From Syntrophomonas sp. UBA5432 (GTDB lineage Bacteria > Bacillota > Syntrophomonadia > Syntrophomonadales > Syntrophomonadaceae): a stretch of 12,949 bases of DNA. Each line of letters starts with the position of its first letter. Within the stretch, counting starts at the first letter, position 1. This document shows positions 1-6,560 of this stretch, piece by piece. Under the pieces are notes generated by a model. It was not told the origin of the DNA. It searched no databases and saw only the letters and a list, made by a program, of their open reading frames with translations. The position numbers were made by a program, and so were the translations under genes. The stretch spans positions 7,503-20,451 of the forward strand of contig DIRQ01000005.1 in the NCBI GenBank assembly GCA_002424365.1, read 5' to 3'.

Positions 1-1091
1 AGTGGGAGAGGGGTAAGGCCCTGTGGTTCCAGCATTACTCCCCAGGCACAGTCAGGGTTGATACTGCCCTGACTCAAATAGTTCACTGCCCGTTCTAAAC
101 CCCTTTCATCTTCTACTGCCACCAGCCATAGGGGATTAGTAGCCCCCATGCCAGTTGCGGTAGCCTCTATACAGGCGCAGCCTCCACCTGCAACTATTCG
201 CCCCTCCTGCATAGCTGCATTTAACAGCCTGAAGCCGGAATCTGTAAAGCTGCAGAAAAGGCCAGTTCGTTGTGGGTTGGAATTTAAAGCCCGTATAGCC
301 GGTAATGCCATTATTTCTTCCCGTAAACCCAATACAATTACGGGACGCTGCCTATTATTGATTACTTCATTAGTTGCCTCCTGCAGCTGCACCTGTTTTA
401 TTCCCTGTTTACCCAGACCTGTTACCAATCGACCGGCCGCATCCTTGGCCGAAGCCGAATAAGCCAGCACCACCCCGTTGGTCAAGGGATGGGGAAAGGC
501 CCCAATCATGGCCGGAGTAAAAGTGGACGAACCCCAGTCATGGTAATCCCACCATACTACGTCTCCACTTTTAAGTTTTACATCTCCCGCTCCCCTGCCT
601 GCCAGGACTCCATTAAAATAGAAAAACCAGTCGAATTTCTCCCGCTTTCCAATTTTCCCGGTATATCCTGATTCCAGCCCGTTTATGGAATTGATAAATG
701 ACCCCCCGTAGGAAGTTTTCACTTCCAGATGGGCAACAGTCAGGTTTAAGGCATCCTGCTGTTGAGCGGATACCCATTGATTAAACATGATAACCTTTCC
801 ATAATTCCGGGTAACCACCAGACGAACTTTTTCTTCGAAGTCACTTTTGCCGGCTGCAGGAGTTTCAGATTTCGGCTCACTTGTAGAAGACTCGGCCAAA
901 TCTTTCCCGGCTGACTGCGCCGATTCCGGTACTTTATTGTTGTCCGGTTTCCGCTCATTTCCGACCGGCTCGTTTACTGCTGATTTGGTCTGGGTTGGCC
1001 CGTCGCTTACCGATGCTTCCTGCAACAAGCTACACCCAGCCAGTAATAAGATTATTATTAGAAAACCTGCCAGTATAGATTTCTTACGCAA
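1..1091 (-). CDS. DUF4430 (transcobalamin-like C-terminal domain) lipoprotein, partial
   Basis: The reading frame is open from a TTG at 1091 to the left edge (363 codons, no stop), so the C-terminus is missing. The TTG was chosen because AAAGGTGG lies 7 bases upstream and it puts a lipoprotein signal peptide at the N-terminus: basic RKK, a hydrophobic run, then lipobox LAGC with Cys20. Residues 21-83 are a low-complexity Ser/Pro/Glu-rich spacer. Residues about 88-187 are a DUF4430 domain, with DWFFYFNGVLAGRGAG and a closing GDVVWWDYHDW. This is the fold related to the C-terminal half of animal transcobalamin and intrinsic factor. Residues 188-363 form a region I do not recognise, containing GGGCAC at 302-307. 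It lies 254 bases downstream of the SLH/DUF4430 gene on the same strand, and probably shares its B12 riboswitch control. Inferred role: membrane-tethered corrinoid or corrinoid-precursor binding. Domain call is firm; the ligand is inferred. Confidence 0.85.
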   Translation of the reverse strand, partial: MRKKSILAGFLIIILLLAGCSLLQEASVSDGPTQTKSAVNEPVGNERKPDNNKVPESAQSAGKDLAESSTSEPKSETPAAGKSDFEEKVRLVVTRNYGKVIMFNQWVSAQQQDALNLTVAHLEVKTSYGGSFINSINGLESGYTGKIGKREKFDWFFYFNGVLAGRGAGDVKLKSGDVVWWDYHDWGSSTFTPAMIGAFPHPLTNGVVLAYSASAKDAAGRLVTGLGKQGIKQVQLQEATNEVINNRQRPVIVLGLREEIMALPAIRALNSNPQRTGLFCSFTDSGFRLLNAAMQEGRIVAGGGCACIEATATGMGATNPLWLVAVEDERGLERAVNYLSQGSINPDCAWGVMLEPQGLTPLP

Positions 1092-1279
1092 ACAACTACC
1101 ACCTTTTTAATTAGATGTGGAACACAAGGAATCCACTGGGAATAACGCGGAGAAATTTTAAAAAACTACTCCCTTAATAGCTCCCCGGTACTCAGCCCCA
1201 GCTTCTAGTTGGGTTAATAGCAATGCCGGGACCCACGCAACCATCTACGAAAATAGAATATGGAGTTAAATTATATTTT

Positions 1280-1315
1280 AAAAATATCCGCGTAAATCCT
1301 TGCTAAAGCTACGCG
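1280..1315 (-). terminator. Possible weak terminator after the SLH/DUF4430 gene
   Basis: On the minus strand CGCGTA pairs perfectly with TACGCG across a 15-base loop, and is followed by GATATTTTT. It lies 31 bases past the stop codon of the large surface-protein gene. The stem is only 6 bp with a large loop, so termination may be partial, which would let the DUF4430 lipoprotein gene be co-transcribed. A fold-energy calculation or RNA 3'-end mapping would decide. Confidence 0.35.
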
Positions 1316-1345
1316 AGCGAAGCGAGCCGCGTCTATTCCCCGAGT

Positions 1346-3826
1346 TTATTCTCTTATTGCTTTATAAACAATTATCGCCGCTTCCGCCCTGGTCAGATTA
1401 CTTTCTCCACTAAAACTGCCATCCGGGTAGCCACTGATTATCCCTCGCTTCTGCAAACTGCCAGCCGCCTGCTGTACCCATTCAGGAATGTTTTCCTGGT
1501 CACTGAATCCGCTCTTACCTGAAAAGACAATTCCTTTATTAATAGGGAAGATACGGTTTACTAAACAAACCGCTTCATTACGGCTAATAGAGGCATTCGG
1601 TCTGAAGGTGGAATCCGGATAACCACTAATCCATCCCTGTTTATTGGCAGTGGCAACATAATCATAGTACCAATCATTAGCCTTAGTATCAGTATACTTA
1701 AGTTCACATCGCTCCAGATTTGTACCCTTAGCCTGCAGTAATAATGCCAGCATTTCAGCCCGGCTGATATTGCGAGCCGGCTCAAACCCAATACCGGTAC
1801 CCCTAATAACTCCTTTGGCAGCCAGGCTTTCTATAGCCTCCCGCGCCCAGTCAAAACTGACATCAAGGTCAGGAAACGATACCTGTGGTAGCTGCTTGAC
1901 TTCATCATCCATCTGCTTCTCTACTACCTCATCCCTGCTTTCAATTAAGGCAAAAGTAGTAAAATGGTCTATCTGGAATATTACCAGGCCATTTTTCAGG
2001 TCTATAATGGCCGGGATTTTAAGCCATTGTTCCGTCTTCTGATCATACCAGGCCGGGGCTAACTCCTCCAGGTTAATATCATCAGTAAACGCAAACTTTA
2101 TAGCAATTGTAACCGGCTGATTAAACTGTACCCCATCAGGCCCAAATTCATAAATGGAGGATTGAATTTTTACAGCAAAGTTGGTCGGTTTATCCTCTGA
2201 ACTTTCCTTTATAGTTATTTGGGTACTTTGGGTCAAGGCATTTTCCGGAATATTTAATAATACTTCACTATCGGCTAGAATGCCTCCTTCCCGCCCAGTT
2301 TCCTGGCTGATATCAACCTTATTATTTTTCAATTCCTGGCACAGTTGTTCTACTTCTGCAACCAACATCCGCTCACCCTTATTTACAATCATATTCTTTT
2401 CTTTAAGCCCACTTAACTGCTGCTGATACTGACTGATTACATTCATAACCTGGTTTATCTGTTCCGGTTTAGGCTCTTGCGGCTTCTTGTCTATTAGTAC
2501 AGTAGCTCCTACGTCCTTACCCCCATCCAGGGTATAAAGCCATTCCACCTGGTCTCCATTACGTATTATGGCACTTCCGGCACCAACCCCAGAAAAAACG
2601 CCGTTTATCCTGAACAGCCAGCCGCTTAAAGGGTAGCCCTTCTTTTTTTCCGCCAGGCCAGCTATACTTCTTACATATTCTCCGGATATCACGTGACTGA
2701 TGCCATTCTGTTCTAAAACTCCTTTTAGTGCTGCCAGAGCCGTGCAACTACCTTTCCACTGATAGCTTGTATATTCTAGTATAGTACCTTTTTCAGTATC
2801 ACCTCGTACAGTAACCAGGGCTGACGACTGCTGACCAGGGTCTCCCTGCCCAGTGCTTCCTCCATTTCCTGCATTACCTCCCGGCACTCCAGTTTCCGGC
2901 AAGATACTGCTATATTTCGATTGCCCTCGGACTAAATCCCCCAGAGCCAGCAAGGCATTACGAGTACTCATCCGGTTAGGTACAGTAGGGTCATTCCAGC
3001 TGGAAGTCTCCCAACTATTTACGAACCAACCCTGGTCGGACTGGTAGGCTAGCAAAGCGTCAACCATATTATTGCCGTTCTTTAACCAATCATCAGCAAG
3101 GGGATCTATGCCCAGGGCCATAAGAGCCTCTATAACTGCAGCAGTAGAGTCAGGACTTTCACTACCCCAGCCTCCAAAACCACCAGTATCCATTTGCTGC
3201 CCCTGTAAATATGCAAGAGCATTGTTTGTAGTTGTCGCGTTAGTACCTTTATCTTCTGCCAGGGCTATGAGGGCATGAGCGGTCGAGTCGATGTCTACTC
3301 CCCAGTCGCTCTCATCAAATCCGCCACTACTATCCTGTTTAGAACAGATATAGTTAACCGCATCATTACGATTATAATTAACATCAAAGCCGTTTATATC
3401 AGCAAAATCCAAAGCAATAACTGCCCAGATAGTCTGATTCAGAGTGATATTCCCTCCAGTTTCAAAGCTGCCATCAGGCTGCTGCATCTTTACTAGATTA
3501 TAAACGTAACTACTTACTACCGCCTCATCCTGCTTGGCTGCTGCAATAGAGCCTAAAATAGTACGGGCATAATCACTGGCTGAAGCAGGTTCCTCAGGAG
3601 TATATTTACTACCACACTCCACCCCGGCCCAGCGCAGTCCCAACGTTTCCCAGTCATTATACTCCGCTACCTGGTTATAGTAACCCGGTAATTTCTCCAG
3701 GGAGCTTTGTATATCGTCAGCCGTAGCTGCTGTTGCCACCGGCGTTTGAACAAGCAAAGAGCAAAATAATATCAACAAAACCCAACTGGAATAAAACAAC
3801 CATCTTTTCGATCTGATTCCCAGCAT
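1346..3826 (-). CDS. SLH-anchored transcobalamin/intrinsic factor-like surface protein
   Basis: A secreted protein of 826 residues. The start is the ATG at 3826, not the in-frame ATG at 3841: that upstream ATG abuts the Shine-Dalgarno GGGAGG (3833-3839), which is correctly spaced for 3826. Order of parts: signal peptide about 1-35, with hydrophobic core and VATAATA cleavage region; an alpha/alpha-toroid region of prenyltransferase/squalene-oxidase-type repeats, about 41-300 (QQPDGSFETGG, DIDSTAHALIALA, SPDSTAAVIEALMALG); a Gly-rich linker 311-335; DUF4430 about 337-436 (SGWLFRINGVFSGVGAG, NGDQVEWLYTLDGG); a Gln/Lys-rich helical stretch; a ZU5-like beta domain about 510-630; and three SLH repeats, about 651-701, 711-760 and 774-824 (ISGYPDSTFRPNASISRNEA, SGYPDGSF), which bind secondary cell-wall polymer. 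Toroid plus DUF4430 is the architecture of animal B12 carriers, and a cobalamin riboswitch precedes the gene. Inferred role: wall-anchored corrinoid capture. Annotation pipelines may name it only an SLH or prenyltransferase-repeat protein. Confidence 0.9.
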   Translation of the reverse strand: MLGIRSKRWLFYSSWVLLILFCSLLVQTPVATAATADDIQSSLEKLPGYYNQVAEYNDWETLGLRWAGVECGSKYTPEEPASASDYARTILGSIAAAKQDEAVVSSYVYNLVKMQQPDGSFETGGNITLNQTIWAVIALDFADINGFDVNYNRNDAVNYICSKQDSSGGFDESDWGVDIDSTAHALIALAEDKGTNATTTNNALAYLQGQQMDTGGFGGWGSESPDSTAAVIEALMALGIDPLADDWLKNGNNMVDALLAYQSDQGWFVNSWETSSWNDPTVPNRMSTRNALLALGDLVRGQSKYSSILPETGVPGGNAGNGGSTGQGDPGQQSSALVTVRGDTEKGTILEYTSYQWKGSCTALAALKGVLEQNGISHVISGEYVRSIAGLAEKKKGYPLSGWLFRINGVFSGVGAGSAIIRNGDQVEWLYTLDGGKDVGATVLIDKKPQEPKPEQINQVMNVISQYQQQLSGLKEKNMIVNKGERMLVAEVEQLCQELKNNKVDISQETGREGGILADSEVLLNIPENALTQSTQITIKESSEDKPTNFAVKIQSSIYEFGPDGVQFNQPVTIAIKFAFTDDINLEELAPAWYDQKTEQWLKIPAIIDLKNGLVIFQIDHFTTFALIESRDEVVEKQMDDEVKQLPQVSFPDLDVSFDWAREAIESLAAKGVIRGTGIGFEPARNISRAEMLALLLQAKGTNLERCELKYTDTKANDWYYDYVATANKQGWISGYPDSTFRPNASISRNEAVCLVNRIFPINKGIVFSGKSGFSDQENIPEWVQQAAGSLQKRGIISGYPDGSFSGESNLTRAEAAIIVYKAIRE

Positions 3827-3908
3827 AAAAAAACCTCCCATGTTGCTAATACAAATTTTCCACCTAACAATAGTGATGACTTCTTAACGCGTCAACTCTA
3901 TCACCAAT

Positions 3909-3938
3909 AAAAAACCCCGACTACTACTAGCCGGGGTT
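3909..3938 (-). terminator. Intrinsic terminator in the B12 riboswitch leader (expression platform)
   Basis: On the minus strand AACCCCG (3938-3932) pairs perfectly with CGGGGTT (3919-3913) across a 12-base loop, and the stem runs into six T (3914-3909) then ATT. It sits between the cobalamin aptamer and the start codon of the surface-protein gene. This is the layout of a riboswitch that ends transcription when B12 is bound. No other gene ends here, which supports attenuation. Confidence 0.8.
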
Positions 3939-3963
3939 AATAAGGTAAAAATATGTTCACCAT
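3937..3963 (-). CDS. Candidate 8-residue leader peptide in the riboswitch leader
   Basis: AAGGGAGG (3971-3978) lies 7 bases before an ATG at 3963, which opens an eight-codon frame, MVNIFLPY, closed by TAA at 3939-3937. The Shine-Dalgarno is as strong as that of the neighbouring real genes. The stop codon overlaps the first two bases of the terminator's 5' arm, so a terminating ribosome would cover that arm and could reduce termination. Translation is not proven: the purine-rich tract could instead be part of a structural switch. Confidence 0.4.
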   Translation of the reverse strand: MVNIFLPY

Positions 3964-4004
3964 TGCTATTCCTCCCTTCTTATCCCCAGAAGTCGAAACT
4001 GGTC

Positions 4005-4174
4005 ATCCTACGGCAGGTCTCCTGGCTTAAAATCATCCTAGTCCCTGCGCCTTCCCATCCGCTACCCGGGTAGTGGCTATATACAGGTTTCGTCCTTAAT
4101 ACAGTAAGGGGAACTGCAACGGATTCTCACCGTTTTCCCTTTTAAAACAGTTTTTATACTGTTACCGTCAGGAT
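4005..4174 (-). promoter_or_regulatory. Cobalamin (B12) riboswitch
   Basis: Read on the minus strand, the conserved aptamer blocks occur in order: GGTGAGAATCC followed by GCAGTTCCCC and ACTGTA, then AGCCACT, then GGGAAGG, AGGATGA, and the B12 box AAGCCAGGAGACCTGCC near the 3' end. The closing helix P1 is visible: ATCCTgACGGtaaCAG (from 4174) pairs with CTGCCGTAGGAT (ending 4005), with small bulges. Downstream are a terminator (3909-3938) and the transcobalamin-like gene. In this class, bound adenosylcobalamin or a related corrinoid lowers expression, so the surface protein should be made when B12 is scarce. Confidence 0.96.
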
Positions 4175-4201
4175 AGTATTTAGTTGTCCTTGCGTTTCCT
4201 T

Positions 4202-4230
4202 ATTATAATACTAAAATTGATTGATTCCAA
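4202..4230 (-). promoter_or_regulatory. Sigma-A-type promoter of the B12 riboswitch transcript
   Basis: On the minus strand TTGGAA (4230-4225) and a perfect TATAAT (4207-4202) are separated by exactly 17 bases. The predicted start, near 4195, is about 20 bases before the riboswitch P1 helix, so the leader would begin just upstream of the aptamer. Confidence 0.7.
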
Positions 4231-4412
4231 ATTTTTTCCTGACGCAACAACCTTAATTGCGACTAACCGGAGCATTGGGTTGGCGGAGTTAGCAAAATTC
4301 TAAATTTATAGTTATTTGTAGGACAACTTGTTATCAACTCCTATTTCCGTATTAATCTTCCCCTAATAAATTTTCCAAATACCCGCAATAAAAACTACAA
4401 ATGGCCAAAAGC

Positions 4413-4441
4413 TTGTCATTTGATGTCGATGTATGTAATAT
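4413..4441 (+). promoter_or_regulatory. Sigma-A-type promoter for a short intergenic transcript
   Basis: TTGTCA (4413-4418) and TAATAT (4436-4441) are separated by 17 bases; an overlapping TATAAT register also exists (4439-4444). Predicted start is near 4448. The nearest plus-strand gene, minD, starts 257 bases later, and a terminator (4501-4530) lies between them. Confidence 0.5.
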
Positions 4442-4447
4442 AATAAG

Positions 4448-4530
4448 TAACCTTCACCCCCCAATTAACTAAATATATATTCCATCACATTCCCTCTCTG
4501 CATGAGCCCACTCTGGGCTCATGTCGTTTT
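4448..4530 (+). ncRNA. Candidate small C-rich RNA or minD leader
   Basis: Between the promoter at 4413-4441 and a strong terminator at 4501-4530 lies a predicted transcript of about 80 bases with no ORF that has a ribosome binding site. Its 5' half is mostly unstructured and has two C-rich stretches, TTCACCCCCCAATT and TTCCCTCTCTG, of the kind by which Firmicute regulatory RNAs pair with Shine-Dalgarno sequences. No known Rfam family is recognised. It could instead be an attenuated leader of the min operon. The call rests on promoter and terminator signals only. Confidence 0.35.
4501..4530 (+). terminator. Intrinsic terminator in the intergenic region upstream of minD
   Basis: CATGAGCCCA (4501-4510) and TGGGCTCATG (4514-4523) form a perfect 10-bp stem with a 3-base loop, followed by TCGTTTTT on the plus strand. 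The minus strand has no T-run after the stem, so the signal is directional. No plus-strand protein gene lies upstream in this region, so it should end a non-coding or leader transcript. Confidence 0.7.
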
Positions 4531-4704
4531 TCTGGCTTTTGAACCTCTTTTTCCGTTTAAATTCCCGACCATTCTTTCATTTTCCAAAAATAGCAGTTTA
4601 TTCAGACCTTAATATGCTTTAGAATTAAATATATGTGTCGGCTTTTGTTATTTTAAAAAAACACTGGTTAACTTACATAATAATTTAAGGGAGGGCCAAT
4701 TCGA

Positions 4705-5526
4705 ATGGGTAAAAAAACAGCAGAGGGCCAGGTAATTGTTGTAACCTCTGGCAAGGGAGGAGTAGGCAAGACTACTACCGTAGCTAATGTCGCCAGTTCT
4801 TTGGCCAGGCTAGGTCATAAAGTAGTAGTCATGGATCTGGATATTGGATTAAAGAAACTGGATCTCATCCTGGGATTAGAAAATAGGGTTATCTATGACA
4901 TAATCCAGGTCATCGAAGGAGAATGTACACTAAAACAGGCGCTAGTTAAAGATAAGCGTTTTCCTGATCTTTATATGCTCCCCGCAGCTCAAACCCGCAA
5001 TAAGGATGATATTACTCCGGATCAGGTTAAACAGCTTTGTGCTCAATTAAAAAAAGAATTTGACTACATATTTATTGACTGTCCTGCAGGTATTGAACAG
5101 GGATTTAGAAACGCTATCGCAGCAGCTGACCGAGCTATTGTAGTTACTAACCCTGAAGTTTCGGCAGTCCGAGATGCCGATAGAATCATAGGTATGCTGG
5201 AGTCGGCAAATTTTAAGGACATTAAGCTGGTTGTAAACCGTATCAGAAATGATATGGTTAAAAGTGGGGATATGTTAAGTATTGATGACTTGCTGGAACA
5301 CCTGTGCATTGACTTACTGGGAGTCGTCCCCGAGGATCAGAATGTGGTTGTTTCAACCAACCGGGGTGAACCCATCATTCTTAATGAGCACGCTCAGGCC
5401 TCAACTGCATTTAATAATATTGCCCATAGAACCCTGGGTGAGCAGGTTGACTTCCCCACGTTTGATGACATAACTTTATGGACCCGGATTAAAAGCCTGG
5501 GACGTAATATGTTCTCAGGTAGATAA
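4705..5526 (+). CDS. minD: Septum site-determining ATPase MinD
   Basis: A ParA/MinD-type P-loop ATPase of 273 residues that binds membrane in its ATP form, recruits MinC to block FtsZ assembly away from midcell, and is released by MinE. Visible motifs: deviant Walker A GKGGVGKT (16-23) with the signature Lys17; Walker A' DLD (44-46); Walker B IFIDCPAG (123-129, Asp125); and a C-terminal amphipathic membrane-targeting helix LWTRIKSLGRNMF (258-270). Length is normal for the family. The ATG at 4705 has GGGAGGG 9 bases upstream. It is the first gene of a plus-strand operon with minE 15 bases downstream. Sequence 5' of it holds a terminator and possible leader RNA. Confidence 0.97.
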   Translation: MGKKTAEGQVIVVTSGKGGVGKTTTVANVASSLARLGHKVVVMDLDIGLKKLDLILGLENRVIYDIIQVIEGECTLKQALVKDKRFPDLYMLPAAQTRNKDDITPDQVKQLCAQLKKEFDYIFIDCPAGIEQGFRNAIAAADRAIVVTNPEVSAVRDADRIIGMLESANFKDIKLVVNRIRNDMVKSGDMLSIDDLLEHLCIDLLGVVPEDQNVVVSTNRGEPIILNEHAQASTAFNNIAHRTLGEQVDFPTFDDITLWTRIKSLGRNMFSGR

Positions 5527-5541
5527 AGGGGGTTTAAACAA

Positions 5542-5793
5542 ATGCTTGATTTTTTAAAGAGGGTTTTTAACGCTGAGGATAAATCCAGCAAAGGCCAGGC
5601 CAACAATCGTTTAAGATTAGTATTAACCCATGATCGTCTCGGTACTTCGGGTTTGGTTATGGATGCAATGAAGGAAGAAATTATTCAGGTTATTGCTAAA
5701 CATATGGAGATTGAGGGAGTTCCTGAAGTAAAGATCATTACCGAGGGAAGACACGCCGCCATGGATATTAGTATTCCCTTAAAAGGCAGGTAG
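5542..5793 (+). CDS. minE: Cell division topological specificity factor MinE
   Basis: MinE, 83 residues, stimulates MinD ATP hydrolysis and restricts MinCD to the cell poles. Residues 1-9 (MLDFLKRVF) look like the amphipathic membrane-targeting segment. Residues 21-32 (NNRLRLVLTHDR) match the anti-MinCD helix/strand, and residues 38-80 the dimeric topological specificity domain (EEIIQVIAKHMEI, MDISIPL). The ATG has AAAGGGGG upstream. It sits between minD and minC with short gaps, indicating co-transcription. Presence of MinE points to an oscillating Min system, unlike Bacillus subtilis, which uses DivIVA/MinJ. Confidence 0.95.
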   Translation: MLDFLKRVFNAEDKSSKGQANNRLRLVLTHDRLGTSGLVMDAMKEEIIQVIAKHMEIEGVPEVKIITEGRHAAMDISIPLKGR

Positions 5794-5802
5794 GATAAAC
5801 AT

Positions 5803-6471
5803 ATGCTTAAAATCAAAGGGCTTAATGATAGCTTGGTGCTAGTATTTGAAAAGGGCAGCTTTGAGGATTACTGTTCTGTGCTCGAGGAAAAAATTGGCGC
5901 TAATAAACAATTATTTAATGGTTCTCGGGTAATTTTTAGGGGTGAGGGCTTACGCAATCTTTCTCATGATGAAATGATTAAATTACAGAAGCTCTGTTTA
6001 GATAATGGCATGATATTGAATAATACGGCAAGTGAGACCAGGCTGAAAGAAAAACCTGTAAGTCCTCCAAATACGTTATCGGCTCAACCGGCTAATAAAA
6101 CGGTTCCACCCGCTATCCCTTCAGGAAACAAAGATATAATCATACACCGCAACCTACGCAGTGGGCAAAAGCTTCATTCCGAAGGTTCAGTAGTAATTTG
6201 GGGTGACGTACATGAAAGTGCTGAAATCACTGCTGCTGGTGATATTATTATTCTAGGGACCCTGGGTGGAGTAGCTCATGCCGGTTATTACGGTAATAAT
6301 AAAAGTATTGTTTTTGCTCTTAATTTGGTTCCCGGCCAAATTCGTATCGGTAACAAAATATCCCGTGCCAGTGATGATCAGACAAAACGCCCTTACCCGG
6401 AAATTGCTTTTTTAGAAAATGGCAACATATGCGTCCAGGAGTATAACTCCGGTAAACTTCCTCGGCGGTAA
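5803..6471 (+). CDS. minC: Septum site-determining protein MinC
   Basis: MinC, 222 residues, is the FtsZ-antagonist effector of the Min system. Residues 1-75 fit the N-terminal FtsZ-inhibiting domain (VIFRGEGLRNLSHDEM). Residues 76-110 are a Pro/Ser-rich linker. Residues 111-215 are the C-terminal beta-helix that binds MinD, with the RSGQ motif (119-122), GSVVIWGDVHESAEITAAGD, and the closing FALNLVPGQIRIGNKISR. The start lies 9 bases after the minE stop, and its weak AGG ribosome site overlaps the end of minE, suggesting coupled translation. The order D-E-C is unusual, since minC normally precedes minD. Last gene of the operon; it converges with the ABC1 gene. Confidence 0.95.
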   Translation: MLKIKGLNDSLVLVFEKGSFEDYCSVLEEKIGANKQLFNGSRVIFRGEGLRNLSHDEMIKLQKLCLDNGMILNNTASETRLKEKPVSPPNTLSAQPANKTVPPAIPSGNKDIIIHRNLRSGQKLHSEGSVVIWGDVHESAEITAAGDIIILGTLGGVAHAGYYGNNKSIVFALNLVPGQIRIGNKISRASDDQTKRPYPEIAFLENGNICVQEYNSGKLPRR

Positions 6472-6560
6472 GAAATTAATATAAAATAAAGGCGGAAACA
6501 TCCGGAACAGGTTCCTTAGTAGGGTAATGACTTAATAAAACAACATTTTAACCTTTTACC

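Noticed and set aside
148..1110. Several plus-strand open frames (148-462, 489-671, 847-1110)
   Set aside because: The minus-strand frame across 1-1091 encodes a lipoprotein signal and a clear DUF4430 domain; the plus-strand frames show no recognisable protein and are its shadows.
3827..3841. Upstream in-frame ATG at 3841 as the start of the large surface protein
   Set aside because: Its codons overlap the GGGAGG Shine-Dalgarno sequence that serves the ATG at 3826, and starting at 3826 gives a normal signal peptide.
4402..4473. A 23-codon plus-strand frame starting at ATG 4402
   Set aside because: No ribosome binding site precedes it, and it would run through the predicted promoter; nothing suggests translation.
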